DNA of 64,000 nt from positions 1,612,001 through 1,676,000 of the forward strand of contig NZ_CP049857.1 of NCBI RefSeq assembly GCF_011299555.1, in the 5' to 3' direction. Shown here piece by piece: positions 8,678-17,936 of the stretch. The stretch is from Dysgonomonas sp. HDW5A (lineage in GTDB: Bacteria; Bacteroidota; Bacteroidia; Bacteroidales; Dysgonomonadaceae). The notes beneath the pieces were generated by a model, which saw only the letters and a list, made by a program, of their open reading frames with translations, was not told the origin of the DNA and made no database searches. The position numbers were made by a program, and so were the translations under genes. The number at the start of each line of letters is the position of its first letter. Within the stretch, counting starts at the first letter, position 1.

Positions 8678-9433
8678 TCACTTTTTGAGTATCCTTTCTA
8701 AGTAGGCAACATCCAACAAATTCACGGTCTCAAAATTCCCTTTATAAAATACTCCATAGTTGTTGAAAACACAAGGTAATTCCTTTGCTTTTTGTAGTGT
8801 ATCCACTTGAATTAAAGATGCACGAACGTCATTCGCGTCACAATACTGTTTGATCATCTCCATATTTTGATAGACAAAAGGGCATTGCATATCATAATAA
8901 ATTGTCAACTCTTTGCCTACAATTTTTGGGTTCTTTGCATTTGGCGTGAACTTTGGCGTTGTTCCATCAAAAGAAAGGGCAAGTAATTCGTAGCCATAAT
9001 CAGTACTATCCACAACTTCAAAACCGTACTTCTTCGCAAATGATTGGTCGGAGAGCCATGATTTTTGTTTTTTTGATCCAAGCATACAAATGCCCGATTT
9101 ACCTTTTTCTTTGGCATCAGCCAAACAATACTCCATCAGCGATTTCGCATACCCCTTTCCTTTGTGATCACCTAAAACCCATAAGCAATACACATACAAA
9201 TAGTTGTCACCGATTATCGGAACCCAAGCTGTTTCAAGAGGAGCATATTCAATAAAAACAGTAGCTTTTTCATTTAACTTTCTAAAGACATGACCTTCAC
9301 TGAGTCGGTCAGAAAGCCATTGTCGCTTTGCTTCAACACCGGGATGGGGCTTTTTGCTGCGGATAATGCAGCATAAATGCTCAGTGGCAAGATTTTCGGC
9401 TGTTAAGTTTATAAAATCAGTATTCATGATCAT
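8678..9433 (-). CDS. GNAT acetyltransferase with C-terminal YoaP-like domain
   Basis: The 251-residue product has a GNAT fold in its first 160 residues (VYCLWVLGDHKGKGYAKSLM is the acetyl-CoA loop; KKYGFEVVD is the fold's last strand). A C-terminal thioredoxin-like YoaP region follows (about 175-250), containing IYYDMQCPF. The family is widespread in Firmicutes and Bacteroidetes, with unknown substrate. Starts at 9433 and at the next ATG (9427) are equally possible. It converges with ada and stands alone. Confidence 0.8.
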   Translation of the reverse strand: MIMNTDFINLTAENLATEHLCCIIRSKKPHPGVEAKRQWLSDRLSEGHVFRKLNEKATVFIEYAPLETAWVPIIGDNYLYVYCLWVLGDHKGKGYAKSLMEYCLADAKEKGKSGICMLGSKKQKSWLSDQSFAKKYGFEVVDSTDYGYELLALSFDGTTPKFTPNAKNPKIVGKELTIYYDMQCPFVYQNMEMIKQYCDANDVRASLIQVDTLQKAKELPCVFNNYGVFYKGNFETVNLLDVAYLERILKK

Positions 9434-9504
9434 TGTGGATAGATTATGAAGTACAATATAGTGAATTGTTCACTTTGTTTCGTCTAAATACAGCACGGGT
9501 AAGC

Positions 9505-10143
9505 TTAATATTTCAGCTCTATACGTATAATATCGTCTTGTATTGTAAGTGAAGAATTAGGGAATCCGCTATTTAGTATTAAAGATTCTAATTCTTTTAT
9601 CGACGGATAGTCATTCTCACCATTAAATTCTCTGGCATCATCAATTAAAATGATATGCTCGTATTTTGATTTGAATATGGTATTTAATTCTTTAATTATA
9701 GGACATTCCGTAGATCCTTTTGCTGTAAAGCCGCCCGAATAATGTCCATCCAACCAGAAAATCGATTTGTTATTTAAGTTCTTTATAATAGAGTCGAGAA
9801 CCACTCCACTGTCTCCCTGCAAAATTTCTATGCTGGAATATTTTTTGAATCTTTTTACAGCTCTTTCGTGTAATTGCCTACTGAGCTCTATCGAATAAAT
9901 TTTTTTAAATACTTTTCTCTGAGCATAAACCATATCTCCCAGATAAGTACCTGTTTCGATCAATGTATCAACATGATGTGTTTTTTGATACGATTTTATA
10001 ACCAACTGCTTTACGATATGAGGGGTCGTAAGAGGGCATCCCTTACTTTTCCACGCATCCAGCTGCTTTGTATATTTGTAGTTAAGATAGCAATCGCTTA
10101 TAGGTTCCGGAAGAATTGACAGTATATGTTTTAGTGTACTCAT
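9505..10143 (-). CDS. Class I SAM-dependent methyltransferase-like protein
   Basis: The 212-residue product has a Rossmann methyltransferase pattern: motif I near residue 62 (DTLIETGTYLGD), an acidic strand end IYSIELS, ILQGDSGVV, and FWLDGHYSGG where the catalytic region lies, followed by LIDDAREF. The target is unknown. It is divergent from the GT-C-like gene at 10275, with a shared palindromic promoter region, so the two may act on the same glycan or lipid; that link is inference. Confidence 0.7.
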   Translation of the reverse strand: MSTLKHILSILPEPISDCYLNYKYTKQLDAWKSKGCPLTTPHIVKQLVIKSYQKTHHVDTLIETGTYLGDMVYAQRKVFKKIYSIELSRQLHERAVKRFKKYSSIEILQGDSGVVLDSIIKNLNNKSIFWLDGHYSGGFTAKGSTECPIIKELNTIFKSKYEHIILIDDAREFNGENDYPSIKELESLILNSGFPNSSLTIQDDIIRIELKY

Positions 10144-10180
10144 TGCTTTATATGAAAAAATTTAGTTTAACTTCCGGATT

Positions 10181-10198
10181 TTAATTTTGCAAAATTAA
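10181..10198. promoter_or_regulatory. Palindromic divergent promoter region
   Basis: TTAATTTTGCAAAATTAA is a perfect palindrome carrying TAATTTTG (fits TAnnTTTG) on both strands. It could set -7 elements for the methyltransferase (minus) and the GT-C-like gene (plus). Confidence 0.45.
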
Positions 10199-10274
10199 TT
10201 AAATTAGTCTGATTCGTAGAGTAATCGATTAAAAAATCTAATTTTCATCCTTTAATTTGAAACTATTCTGATCA

Positions 10275-11744
10275 TTGAAACAGACACACAACATCGCAAA
10301 TTATTGGCAATATATTTTGTTCTTAATTACATCATTCTTTTTTTTATGTGTATTCTCCAGTAATACCAGCCTCCTAATGAATTATTACGGAGGGGACAGT
10401 GCCGTGTTTATCTTAATGGGGAAGATGTTTAATGCAGGAAAAATTCCATATGTTGAATTTTTTGATCATAAAGGACCTAATTTGATTTTTATTGAAGCAA
10501 TAGGATTAAAACTAGTCAATAACGAACGATTAAGTATCTTTATATTGCAAGTTATAAATCTGTTTATTACACAAATCCTCATTTATAAGATTGCTAAGAC
10601 TTATTTACCGCACTTTATAAGCATAGGTATTGTGATGTTGACTTTATTAGCTTTTTCATTTACAATACAAGGAGGAAATTCTACCGAAGAGTGGAGTTTG
10701 CCTTATTTGTATCTCTGTTTATTGATAACTATCCGTTTTCAGAATTACTCCGCTAGAAAACAAAAAGTATGCTTTGTGATTATAGGAATGAGTGCCGCCA
10801 TATTATTCTGGATGCGGTTAAATAATATGGGGATTATTTGTGCTTGTCTTATATTTATAATGATTATAGCCTTACAAAATAAAAACTGGAAACTATTTAG
10901 TAATCTTATAGTTTGGTCTACAATAGGATTTTTAATCGTATCAATACCTATAATTATCTATTTCATTCACATAGGGGCATTTTCAGAGATGATTTACGCT
11001 AGTTTTATATTTAATTTCAAATATATTCGGTACAACATTGAAAACGACTCTTTTATGATAAAAGATCTTTTTAAAAGATGGCTTAGTTTATTCCTATTTA
11101 TGATAGGAGCTATTTTATATCACAAAAGATACAGAGACTACAAAATGTTAATATTATGCATTTGCTTATTATTGATTGGCTTCATCACCACTCATATTGG
11201 ACCAAAATATTTTCATTATATGACTTTAAATCTACCTTTGTATTCATTAGGTATTATACAAATTTTATCTCTATCAAAGGTTCGTTTATTAAAACAAAAT
11301 TATAATATTGTTATTTTCGTAACAAGTCTACTTCTGTTATTTGGGTATACAATATATAAAAAAAATCTAGATCAATACATTAAAGACCAAGATGAAACTC
11401 TATTCATTCAAAACTCACTTGATATTGCTGAGAATATTCCTTACAACCAAAGATCATTGGTTTTTGCATACAATGTACGCCCACAGTTCTGGTTAATAAT
11501 GGAAGAACTTCCTAACTACAAATATTTTACAACACAAGAATGGCATGGAGAGCATGACAAAAATATTTTAAAAGAAATAAACAGCTTAATTCAAACACAT
11601 AATATTCAATGGATTGTATTGCCCAATCTTGAGTTTTATGATAAATCTTACAATCCTGAGTTTTACAATATCCTTTCTAAAGATTATAATGAAAGTTACC
11701 GAAATGATGATTTAATTCTCATGCGACGAATAACCTCCAATTGA
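10275..11744 (+). CDS. Membrane glycosyltransferase-like protein (GT39/PMT type)
   Basis: The 489-residue product has about eleven hydrophobic segments. After the first helix comes NYYGGDSAVFILMGKMFNAG then PYVEFFDHKGP, the periplasmic loop with an acidic residue typical of dolichyl-phosphate-mannose-type transferases. A soluble C-terminal part follows from about residue 370. TTG at 10275 is chosen because the next in-frame ATG (codon 35) would delete the first helix. Enzymes of this kind use polyprenyl-phosphate sugars on the periplasmic face; donor and acceptor are unknown. Confidence 0.65.
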   Translation: MKQTHNIANYWQYILFLITSFFFLCVFSSNTSLLMNYYGGDSAVFILMGKMFNAGKIPYVEFFDHKGPNLIFIEAIGLKLVNNERLSIFILQVINLFITQILIYKIAKTYLPHFISIGIVMLTLLAFSFTIQGGNSTEEWSLPYLYLCLLITIRFQNYSARKQKVCFVIIGMSAAILFWMRLNNMGIICACLIFIMIIALQNKNWKLFSNLIVWSTIGFLIVSIPIIIYFIHIGAFSEMIYASFIFNFKYIRYNIENDSFMIKDLFKRWLSLFLFMIGAILYHKRYRDYKMLILCICLLLIGFITTHIGPKYFHYMTLNLPLYSLGIIQILSLSKVRLLKQNYNIVIFVTSLLLLFGYTIYKKNLDQYIKDQDETLFIQNSLDIAENIPYNQRSLVFAYNVRPQFWLIMEELPNYKYFTTQEWHGEHDKNILKEINSLIQTHNIQWIVLPNLEFYDKSYNPEFYNILSKDYNESYRNDDLILMRRITSN

Positions 11745-11926
11745 GTGATTATTTACAAAATCTAATTATAGCTGATCTTTAAAAAATCCATAATTGTAGA
11801 ATAGTTGATAAAAAATATCTATTTTTATTTTTTAATTAAAGTTAGCTCTCTCATATGTCTTTTCAGAGCAACTTGAAGCGGAAAAAATTTAACTATAACT
11901 AATTATACTTTACTTAATCATTCAAA

Positions 11927-12940
11927 ATGAAAAAGATCTTTCTATCAGCTCTACTACTAGCATCTATAAGCACTTCGGTGGTATATGCGAAAAAAAACAA
12001 AAAAGATGCAGCTCCACAAGCTAATCCTGTTTCGATACAAACTGCAAACGATTCTATCTTATATGCATATGGTGTAAGCCTTGCGGAACAAGGACTCGAA
12101 CAGTATCTCATGCAATTAAAAGTAATAGCTGATACAACAGAAGTAAGTTCGGAATACAACAACCTAATAGCAGGTGCTACTAATCCGAAAGAAAAAACAA
12201 GACTGGAAAATGAGTTGAAATCGAAGCTCGACTCAATCAACATAAGTAATGCTCAAAATATAGAGATGTTACTAAAAGGTATAAGCGAACGCCTACAGAC
12301 ATCCGACCAAAATTTTGCTTACGGTAAAGGCTTGGAAGTTGGTGACCAACTGAACAGAATGACAGTTGAATTTTCGAAACAAGTGCTTGGAAACGACGAA
12401 TCGGCAGAGCTTAATAAAGAAGCTATCCTTTTAGGACTGACCAATGCGATCAAAAAGCAACCTCTGCTTATTCCCAACAGCAACGAAATGGTTCAAGCCC
12501 GCATAAATGCTTTACAGGAAAAAGAACAGGAAGCAAAGAAAGCAGCCAGTGCCGAAGTGATTGCAAAAGGAGATAGATTCATGGCTGAAAATGCGACCAA
12601 AGATGGTGTTGTAACACTCCCAAGCGGACTTCAGTACAAAGTTATTACACAAGGAACAGGAGCTATTCCCACAGCCGGAGACCGTGTTAAAGTAAATTAT
12701 CACGGAACCTTAATAGACGGTACTGTATTTGACAGTAGTGTAGATCGCGGCGAACCAATTACATTTGGTGTTACGCAAGTAATTCCGGGATGGACAGAAG
12801 CTCTGCAAATGATGCCCGTAGGATCAAAATGGATTCTGTATGTTCCTTATAGTCTTGCTTACGGCGACAGAGACGGCGGACCTATTCCTGCATATTCGAA
12901 CCTCATATTCGAAGTAGAGCTGCTTGATATCGAGAAGTAA
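11927..12940 (+). CDS. Exported FKBP-type peptidyl-prolyl isomerase (Mip/FkpA-like)
   Basis: The product (337 residues) has a signal peptide (about 1-21), a long helical FKBP_N-type dimerisation region (about 40-215), and a C-terminal FKBP domain (about 225-337) with GDRVKVNYHGTLIDGTVFDS, the PGWTEALQMMPVGSK segment and the final FEVELLDI. It should catalyse cis-trans proline isomerisation and act as a periplasmic chaperone. The helical region is longer than in Mip, as is common in Bacteroidetes. It is a single-gene unit. Confidence 0.92.
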   Translation: MKKIFLSALLLASISTSVVYAKKNKKDAAPQANPVSIQTANDSILYAYGVSLAEQGLEQYLMQLKVIADTTEVSSEYNNLIAGATNPKEKTRLENELKSKLDSINISNAQNIEMLLKGISERLQTSDQNFAYGKGLEVGDQLNRMTVEFSKQVLGNDESAELNKEAILLGLTNAIKKQPLLIPNSNEMVQARINALQEKEQEAKKAASAEVIAKGDRFMAENATKDGVVTLPSGLQYKVITQGTGAIPTAGDRVKVNYHGTLIDGTVFDSSVDRGEPITFGVTQVIPGWTEALQMMPVGSKWILYVPYSLAYGDRDGGPIPAYSNLIFEVELLDIEK

Positions 12941-12975
12941 GGTTCTGTTTTTATAGCTTTGGCTACTTGCCGGAG
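12939..12975 (+). repeat. Possible degenerate intergenic repeat copy D
   Basis: AAGGTTCTGTTTTTATAGCT starts in the FKBP stop codon; TTTGGCTACTTGCC resembles the family. Confidence 0.35.
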
Positions 12976-13028
12976 TTTTAAATTACTTACTTTATTCTGA
13001 TACCAACTCCCATAAAAACAATCTAGAG

Positions 13029-13063
13029 AATCTGTAAGTATACGCTGGTATACTTACAGATTT
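13029..13063. terminator. Perfect 15-bp inverted repeat, possible terminator or regulator site
   Basis: AATCTGTAAGTATAC and GTATACTTACAGATT flank GCTG. The stem is AT-rich and lacks a long T run, so it may be a protein-binding palindrome or leader hairpin of the transglutaminase-like gene starting 20 bp later. Confidence 0.5.
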
Positions 13064-13082
13064 ATCCCAATATATATAATCT

Positions 13083-15743
13083 ATGAGAAAAAGAATTTTA
13101 AGTGCATTTGCATTGGGTTTTGCATTGGTATGCTCGTCTTTTGGTCAGACACACGACCATTTTCTGACCGACCCTGCATACGCCAAGCAAGTAAACAAAC
13201 AGTTTTTATCAAGAAAAGACCTTGCTACGAATCGTGAACAGGCACTATTCGGAGTATTTAATCAAAAGCTTACAACTCAAGAAAAAGAAGCTCTGGAGTT
13301 TTTATATGCCTATATGCCACTTTCGGACTTAGCCGATTATGATGGCGATTTTTTCCTGAATCAAGTACGCACTGCTTTTAAAGCCCGTGAATATTTCGAC
13401 TGGGGTAAAACAATACCCGAAGATGTATTCCGTCATTTTGTATTGGTATATCGTGTAAATAATGAGAATCTGGACAATGCTCGTGAAGTATTTTTCAATG
13501 AACTGAAAGATCGGGTAAAAGGTATGACTATGGAACAGGCTGCCTTGGAAGTAAACCACTGGTGCCACGAGAAAGTAAATTACCGTGCTACAGACGGACG
13601 TACTTCTGCCCCACTCGCCCTGATGCGTACTTCATGGGGACGTTGCGGCGAAGAGTCGACTTTCACCACTATGGCAATGCGTTCGGTAGGTATTCCCGCC
13701 CGTCAATGCTATACTCCACGCTGGGCACATACCGACGATAATCATGCTTGGGTAGAAGTATGGATTGATGGAAAGTGGAACTATCTGGGAGCTTGCGAAC
13801 CTGAACCTGAACTGAATGTCGGATGGTTTAGCGGACCTGCTAAAAGAGCCATGATGGTACATACCAATGTCTTTGGAGTATATGATGGAAAAGAAGAAAA
13901 AAACCTTCAGACTGACCTGTATTCAGTTATTAATCTTTTGTCAAACTACACAGATACACGTACGGCAAAAGTAAAAATAGTAAACAAAGACGGTAAGCCC
14001 GCTGAAGGGGCAACTGTAAAGTTCAATGTATATAACTATGCTGAATTTTATCCTATCACTACGTATACAACAAAAGCCGATGGAAAGGCATCGGTAATTA
14101 CCGGAAAAGGAGACTTGTTTGTATGGGCAACCGATGGTACTAATTATGGTTATGCACAATCGCACCCCGATAGCCCCGAACTAACTATTGTATTGGATAA
14201 AACAGCCGGAAAAACATATCAGGAAGGAATGGTAATAAATCCTCCTGTTCCTCAAAAGATAAAAGAACTCTCTCCCGAGAAAATCGCAGCCAATGCAGTT
14301 CGCCTTGCTTATGAAGATTCATTGCGAAATGCGTACATGAAAACCTTTATAAACGAAGTTGACGCTCGAAAATTTGCTTCCGATAATGGCCTAGATGGTG
14401 ATAATGCATGGAAATATCTCGAAATGTCGCAAGGAAACTGGCGTGACATAAAAGATTTCATGCTACAAGAAAAAAACAATACGTATCTGTTTCCTTATCT
14501 GGCTTCACTTACAGCTAAAGATTTACGAGATACTCCATGCGAATATCTTGTGAGCCATTTAAATTTAGGCGAAAAATCGGGCTTTGAAGCTGCTACACCT
14601 CAGGACATGATAGCAGGTTCTGTATTTTCTCCACGCATATCTATAGAACTGATAAGACCTTGGAGAGCATTTCTACAAGAGCGTATAGATGCTCAATATC
14701 CTACACAGGAAAGAGCTACGGTGGAACAAATCATCAATTTTATCAATAGTAAAGTAACACTCGATGAAGTTGCAAACTATTATAAATGCCCCATTTCGCC
14801 ACAAGGATCTGTAGAGTTAGGACGTGCAGACAAAGAGTCTCGCAACAGTTTATTTGTCGCTATATGCCGTTCGGAAGGTATTGCAGCCCGTATAGAGCCG
14901 GCAACCTCACGCCCTCAGTATTATGCGAATGGCGGATGGATCAATGTAAATCTGAATGACGAATCGGAGACTCAATATCCTAAAGGTACTATCATATTCA
15001 ATAATTCGGCTTCTAACATCGTTAAACCCGCTTACTCTACGCATTACACGATTGCGAAATTTATAGACGGAGACTTTGTTACGCTTGATTTTGAAGGTGA
15101 TGCAGCCCTAAAAACTCTTCCCGGACAAGTAACAGTTGATGCGGGATACTACCGCTTGATCGTAGGCAGCCGTGCCAATGATGGTTCGGTAACCGTAGAA
15201 ACAAAATACTTCACACTGAATGAAGGTGAAACAAAACCTTTAGACATCATTCTTCCAAAAACCGAAGGTCGTATTCAGATACAAGGTATTGTTGATATGA
15301 ACAGCCGAATAACCCTTGCCAATGGAACCGATACATCGCTGAAAGATATTGCCAACGGAAAAGGTATTATCATCTGTTTTGCAGATCCCGATAAAGAGCC
15401 TACCAAACACGTGCTTCAGGATATTCCTAACCAACAGGCTGAATTGAACGAATGGGGAGGCGGTGTCCTGTTTTTAGTACCCGATGACAAAGTCAGTACA
15501 GCATTTGACGCATCGGTATTTAAAAACCTCCCTAACCAATCGGTATGGGGTAGAGACAACAATCGTAATTTGTTAAATGCAGCAACAGATGCTTTGCAAA
15601 TCGAATTCTCAAATAACTTTCCTTTAACAATTTATCTGTCCGATATAGGAGGTATATTGTATTCATCGGAAGGGTACCAAATAGGTATCCCCGAGAATAT
15701 ATTAAAGACAATTAGAGCCGAGGCGGCAACTAAAAATCCATAA
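13083..15743 (+). CDS. Exported transglutaminase-like domain protein
   Basis: The 886-residue product has a signal peptide (about 1-22). The transglutaminase core at about 150-250 contains the presumed triad: Cys in WGRCGEEST, His in DDNHAWVEVW, and an acidic residue in LGACEPEPE. A carboxypeptidase-regulatory-like beta-sandwich follows (about 295-385), then a second, possibly degenerate transglutaminase-like segment (about 520-640) and a C-terminal beta-rich domain. Such proteins probably act as periplasmic proteases or amidases rather than cross-linkers. No partner genes are adjacent. Confidence 0.85.
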   Translation: MRKRILSAFALGFALVCSSFGQTHDHFLTDPAYAKQVNKQFLSRKDLATNREQALFGVFNQKLTTQEKEALEFLYAYMPLSDLADYDGDFFLNQVRTAFKAREYFDWGKTIPEDVFRHFVLVYRVNNENLDNAREVFFNELKDRVKGMTMEQAALEVNHWCHEKVNYRATDGRTSAPLALMRTSWGRCGEESTFTTMAMRSVGIPARQCYTPRWAHTDDNHAWVEVWIDGKWNYLGACEPEPELNVGWFSGPAKRAMMVHTNVFGVYDGKEEKNLQTDLYSVINLLSNYTDTRTAKVKIVNKDGKPAEGATVKFNVYNYAEFYPITTYTTKADGKASVITGKGDLFVWATDGTNYGYAQSHPDSPELTIVLDKTAGKTYQEGMVINPPVPQKIKELSPEKIAANAVRLAYEDSLRNAYMKTFINEVDARKFASDNGLDGDNAWKYLEMSQGNWRDIKDFMLQEKNNTYLFPYLASLTAKDLRDTPCEYLVSHLNLGEKSGFEAATPQDMIAGSVFSPRISIELIRPWRAFLQERIDAQYPTQERATVEQIINFINSKVTLDEVANYYKCPISPQGSVELGRADKESRNSLFVAICRSEGIAARIEPATSRPQYYANGGWINVNLNDESETQYPKGTIIFNNSASNIVKPAYSTHYTIAKFIDGDFVTLDFEGDAALKTLPGQVTVDAGYYRLIVGSRANDGSVTVETKYFTLNEGETKPLDIILPKTEGRIQIQGIVDMNSRITLANGTDTSLKDIANGKGIIICFADPDKEPTKHVLQDIPNQQAELNEWGGGVLFLVPDDKVSTAFDASVFKNLPNQSVWGRDNNRNLLNAATDALQIEFSNNFPLTIYLSDIGGILYSSEGYQIGIPENILKTIRAEAATKNP

Positions 15744-15787
15744 GATTTCTAGAAAAGCAGACAGTTGTTTTAAATAATCATAAAATA

Positions 15788-15831
15788 AGAAGGATGAAGG
15801 CGATTAAGCTTTCATCCTTCTCTATTTTTTA
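15788..15831 (+). terminator. Terminator after the transglutaminase-like gene
   Basis: The stem GAAGGATGAA with TTTCATCCTTC is followed by TCTATTTTTT. Confidence 0.8.
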
Positions 15832-15842
15832 ATAAATTGGTG

Positions 15843-15940
15843 GCGTAGTAAATAACAGAAAGTATTAAATATCGCTTTTCGGCACCATAACTGTCAGTCG
15901 ATTTTACACTTGGATGGATAAAAAACAGGTCACAGACCTT
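15843..15940 (-). repeat. Intergenic repeat copy S (near full length)
   Basis: Minus strand: AAGGTCTGTGACCTGTTTTT, then ATCCATCCAAGTGTAAAATC, ending with ATATTTAATACTTTCTGTTA. Lies about 20 bp before the phosphatase-like gene. Confidence 0.8.
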
Positions 15941-15960
15941 AGAGTTAGTAAACAGAAGCA

Positions 15961-17025
15961 ATGATTAAAGACATCACCTCATTTTTTATACTTAGCTCGC
16001 TGCTAATTACAACAGGATGTACCAAACATCCTGATATTTATTTCTATTGCGATAGGGATAAAGACGGGGGAAACTATGTCTTAAAATGGGAGGTATCGCC
16101 AACCAATCCGGAGGATAAAATCAAGATATATATGTCTGATAATGACTCCGTGTTTTTGGAGCCACCCACTGCTGAAACAATGGTCAGCGATTATGTGGCA
16201 CGTATACCGGTACAAGACTCAATATCCAGAAAATTCTTTCGCCTGAAAGTCAATAAAACATTCTCGGGAATTATCTCCAATCACGTTTTCAAAATGGATA
16301 ACATGCAAAATCTGCGTGATCTGGGTGGATATTTTACCAAAGAAGAAAAACAGGTAAAATGGGCAAGGGTATTTCGTTCGGGAGATCTGTCCGAAATTAC
16401 AAGCCGGGACTACAAAATAATTGAATCTCTGGGTATAAAAACAATTATAGATTTCAGGGATGTAGATGAATACGAAAATTTCCCCGATCTGTATACTGCC
16501 CCTAATATGGTTCACCTTCCCATAGCATCAGGCAACAGGGCATATATAAGGGATAAAATTTTGGATGGAACTTTTTACAGAGGCGATGCCATTTTGTTTA
16601 CACAAGATATGTATCGGTCTATGGTCGAAAATTATTCAGACGAATTTGCACGTTTCTTTGATATCCTTTGCGATCCCAATAACTATCCGATTCTTTACCA
16701 CGGATATTTGGGTAAAGACCGCACCGGTCTTGCCAGCTACTTTCTGCTAAGGGCTTTAGGGATATCCAATGAGGCTAATGAAGACGATTACCTGCTCTCA
16801 AACCTATATATCAGCGAACAAATGGTAATGGGTGAAGCGCGCTATTTACCGGAACAGATGCAAGAGGCTGCTACAGTAGTTTGCAAAGCTGACAGATCTT
16901 ATCTGAGATATGCTATATCGTGTATGGAAAATAAGAGTGGATCTGTAGATAAATATATGGAGAAGGAATTGAAGCTGACCGAGGATAAAAAGGAAAAATT
17001 AAGAAAAATACTACTCTATAAATAA
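15961..17025 (+). CDS. Lipoprotein of the tyrosine-phosphatase family with the catalytic Cys replaced
   Basis: The product has 354 residues, a lipobox (LITTGC, Cys20), an N-terminal beta domain, and a C-terminal dual-specificity/tyrosine phosphatase fold (about 115-340) with NLRDLGGYF, RVFRSGDLSEI and IIDFRDVDEY. The phosphate loop reads HGYLGKDRTG at 247-256: the catalytic Cys of the HCxxGKDRT loop is Gly248 (codon GGA, 16702-16704). The paralogue at 41084 keeps the Cys. The protein should be unable to form the cysteinyl-phosphate intermediate and may bind phosphorylated ligands; that is inference. The general Asp region looks conserved and the frame is intact. Confidence 0.85.
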   Translation: MIKDITSFFILSSLLITTGCTKHPDIYFYCDRDKDGGNYVLKWEVSPTNPEDKIKIYMSDNDSVFLEPPTAETMVSDYVARIPVQDSISRKFFRLKVNKTFSGIISNHVFKMDNMQNLRDLGGYFTKEEKQVKWARVFRSGDLSEITSRDYKIIESLGIKTIIDFRDVDEYENFPDLYTAPNMVHLPIASGNRAYIRDKILDGTFYRGDAILFTQDMYRSMVENYSDEFARFFDILCDPNNYPILYHGYLGKDRTGLASYFLLRALGISNEANEDDYLLSNLYISEQMVMGEARYLPEQMQEAATVVCKADRSYLRYAISCMENKSGSVDKYMEKELKLTEDKKEKLRKILLYK

Positions 17026-17054
17026 TGCGCAATCAGTAATTAGAAGTGCGGTTT

Positions 17055-17483
17055 TTAATCTTCTCTATTTATAACCGGAAAAATAACTTCTCCTCTTTTG
17101 ATCATCTCGATCATATTCTTATGCCCTTCAATTTCTAACTTAAGAGATTGGATATGATCTTTCAAATCTATTATATACTCATCTTTTAATTTTTCAACAA
17201 CATCTTCCGCTACCAAGGAATGGGTAGCAGCATCTTGAGGATAAGGTTTAGCAGAATCAGACATATCAATAAACATATCTCCACTACCGGTTAGTAGCCA
17301 ATGCAAATTGACATTGGGAAATTTTACCCATATTTTGTAAACATTTTTACATCCAGTATCAGTTCCTTCCTTAATTACCTTAGACAAAGTCTTTCTTGAG
17401 ACTTCAACATGATCCTCAAAAGATGTGATATTCTTAGCTCCTAAAGCAACTATCAAAGAATTTAGCCTTTCTCCAAACGTCAT
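17055..17483 (-). CDS. Helix-turn-helix repressor-like regulator
   Basis: The start is taken at the ATG at 17483 (MTFGERLNSL, 142 residues), which lies just inside the -7 element at 17511-17518. An N-terminal helix-turn-helix (about 1-60) contains SFEDHVEVSRKTLSKVI, a linker follows, and the C-terminal third is a likely coiled coil (about 95-130). It resembles CI-like regulators common in Bacteroidetes. It is divergent from a small gene, with a palindrome in the shared promoter region, so autoregulation is likely but inferred. Confidence 0.7.
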   Translation of the reverse strand: MTFGERLNSLIVALGAKNITSFEDHVEVSRKTLSKVIKEGTDTGCKNVYKIWVKFPNVNLHWLLTGSGDMFIDMSDSAKPYPQDAATHSLVAEDVVEKLKDEYIIDLKDHIQSLKLEIEGHKNMIEMIKRGEVIFPVINRED

Positions 17484-17508
17484 AAAACATTTTGTTTGTA
17501 AAATTACC

Positions 17509-17529
17509 ACCAAATGTAAGTTTTGGTGA
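17509..17529. promoter_or_regulatory. Operator-like inverted repeat between divergent genes
   Basis: CACCAAA and TTTTGGTG form an inverted repeat over the minus-strand -7 element (TACATTTG, 17511-17518). The plus-strand -7 element TATATTTG lies at 17539-17546. A bound repressor here could block both promoters. Confidence 0.6.
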
Positions 17530-17567
17530 AAATTTTACTATATTTGTATTCTCATTAACTTTACATG

Positions 17568-17581
17568 TTACAAAAGTAACT
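17568..17581. promoter_or_regulatory. GTTACAAAAGTAAC palindrome
   Basis: A 14-bp palindrome lies just upstream of the small gene at 17597. Close variants occur in the clustered motifs at 42827-42958 and 56799-56917. Confidence 0.4.
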
Positions 17582-17596
17582 AAATTCGTGAATAAT

Positions 17597-17842
17597 ATGG
17601 CGATAGAAAAGAAATACTACTCTTTTACTCCCGGATTGGAACTATTATCAAAATCTGATTATGGTAAAATTCAAGGGGAGATTATTGATTTTTTAGGTTG
17701 TTCAAAACAAGACTATTACCGAAAACGGACTTGCTATGTAAATATTCCTGCCCATATCAAAGAGGGTATCGAACTAATATTCAAAAAATACGAAATTAAT
17801 GACCTCAACTCTATTTGGGAAATTAAAGATTCCGAAAAGTAA
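17597..17842 (+). CDS. Small protein paired with the divergent repressor
   Basis: The start is taken at the ATG at 17597 (MAIEKKYYSF, 81 residues), because a longer frame would begin upstream of its own promoter. A predicted helical segment (YGKIQGEIIDFLGCSKQDYY) and a basic patch could form a helix-turn-helix. The pairing with a divergent repressor resembles a cI/cro-like switch, but no phage genes accompany it. No firm function. Confidence 0.55.
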   Translation: MAIEKKYYSFTPGLELLSKSDYGKIQGEIIDFLGCSKQDYYRKRTCYVNIPAHIKEGIELIFKKYEINDLNSIWEIKDSEK

Positions 17843-17936
17843 GATAACTGAACACTCTATTTCGATTAAAAAATAGCATCGATAGATCTTACTCCCTAAG
17901 ATTTGCAAACTAGCCTGAAACTACAAAACGTTTTTT

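Noticed and set aside
11740-11926. A repeat-family copy before the FKBP gene
   Set aside because: The stretch is AT-rich but lacks the hairpin and the conserved middle segment.
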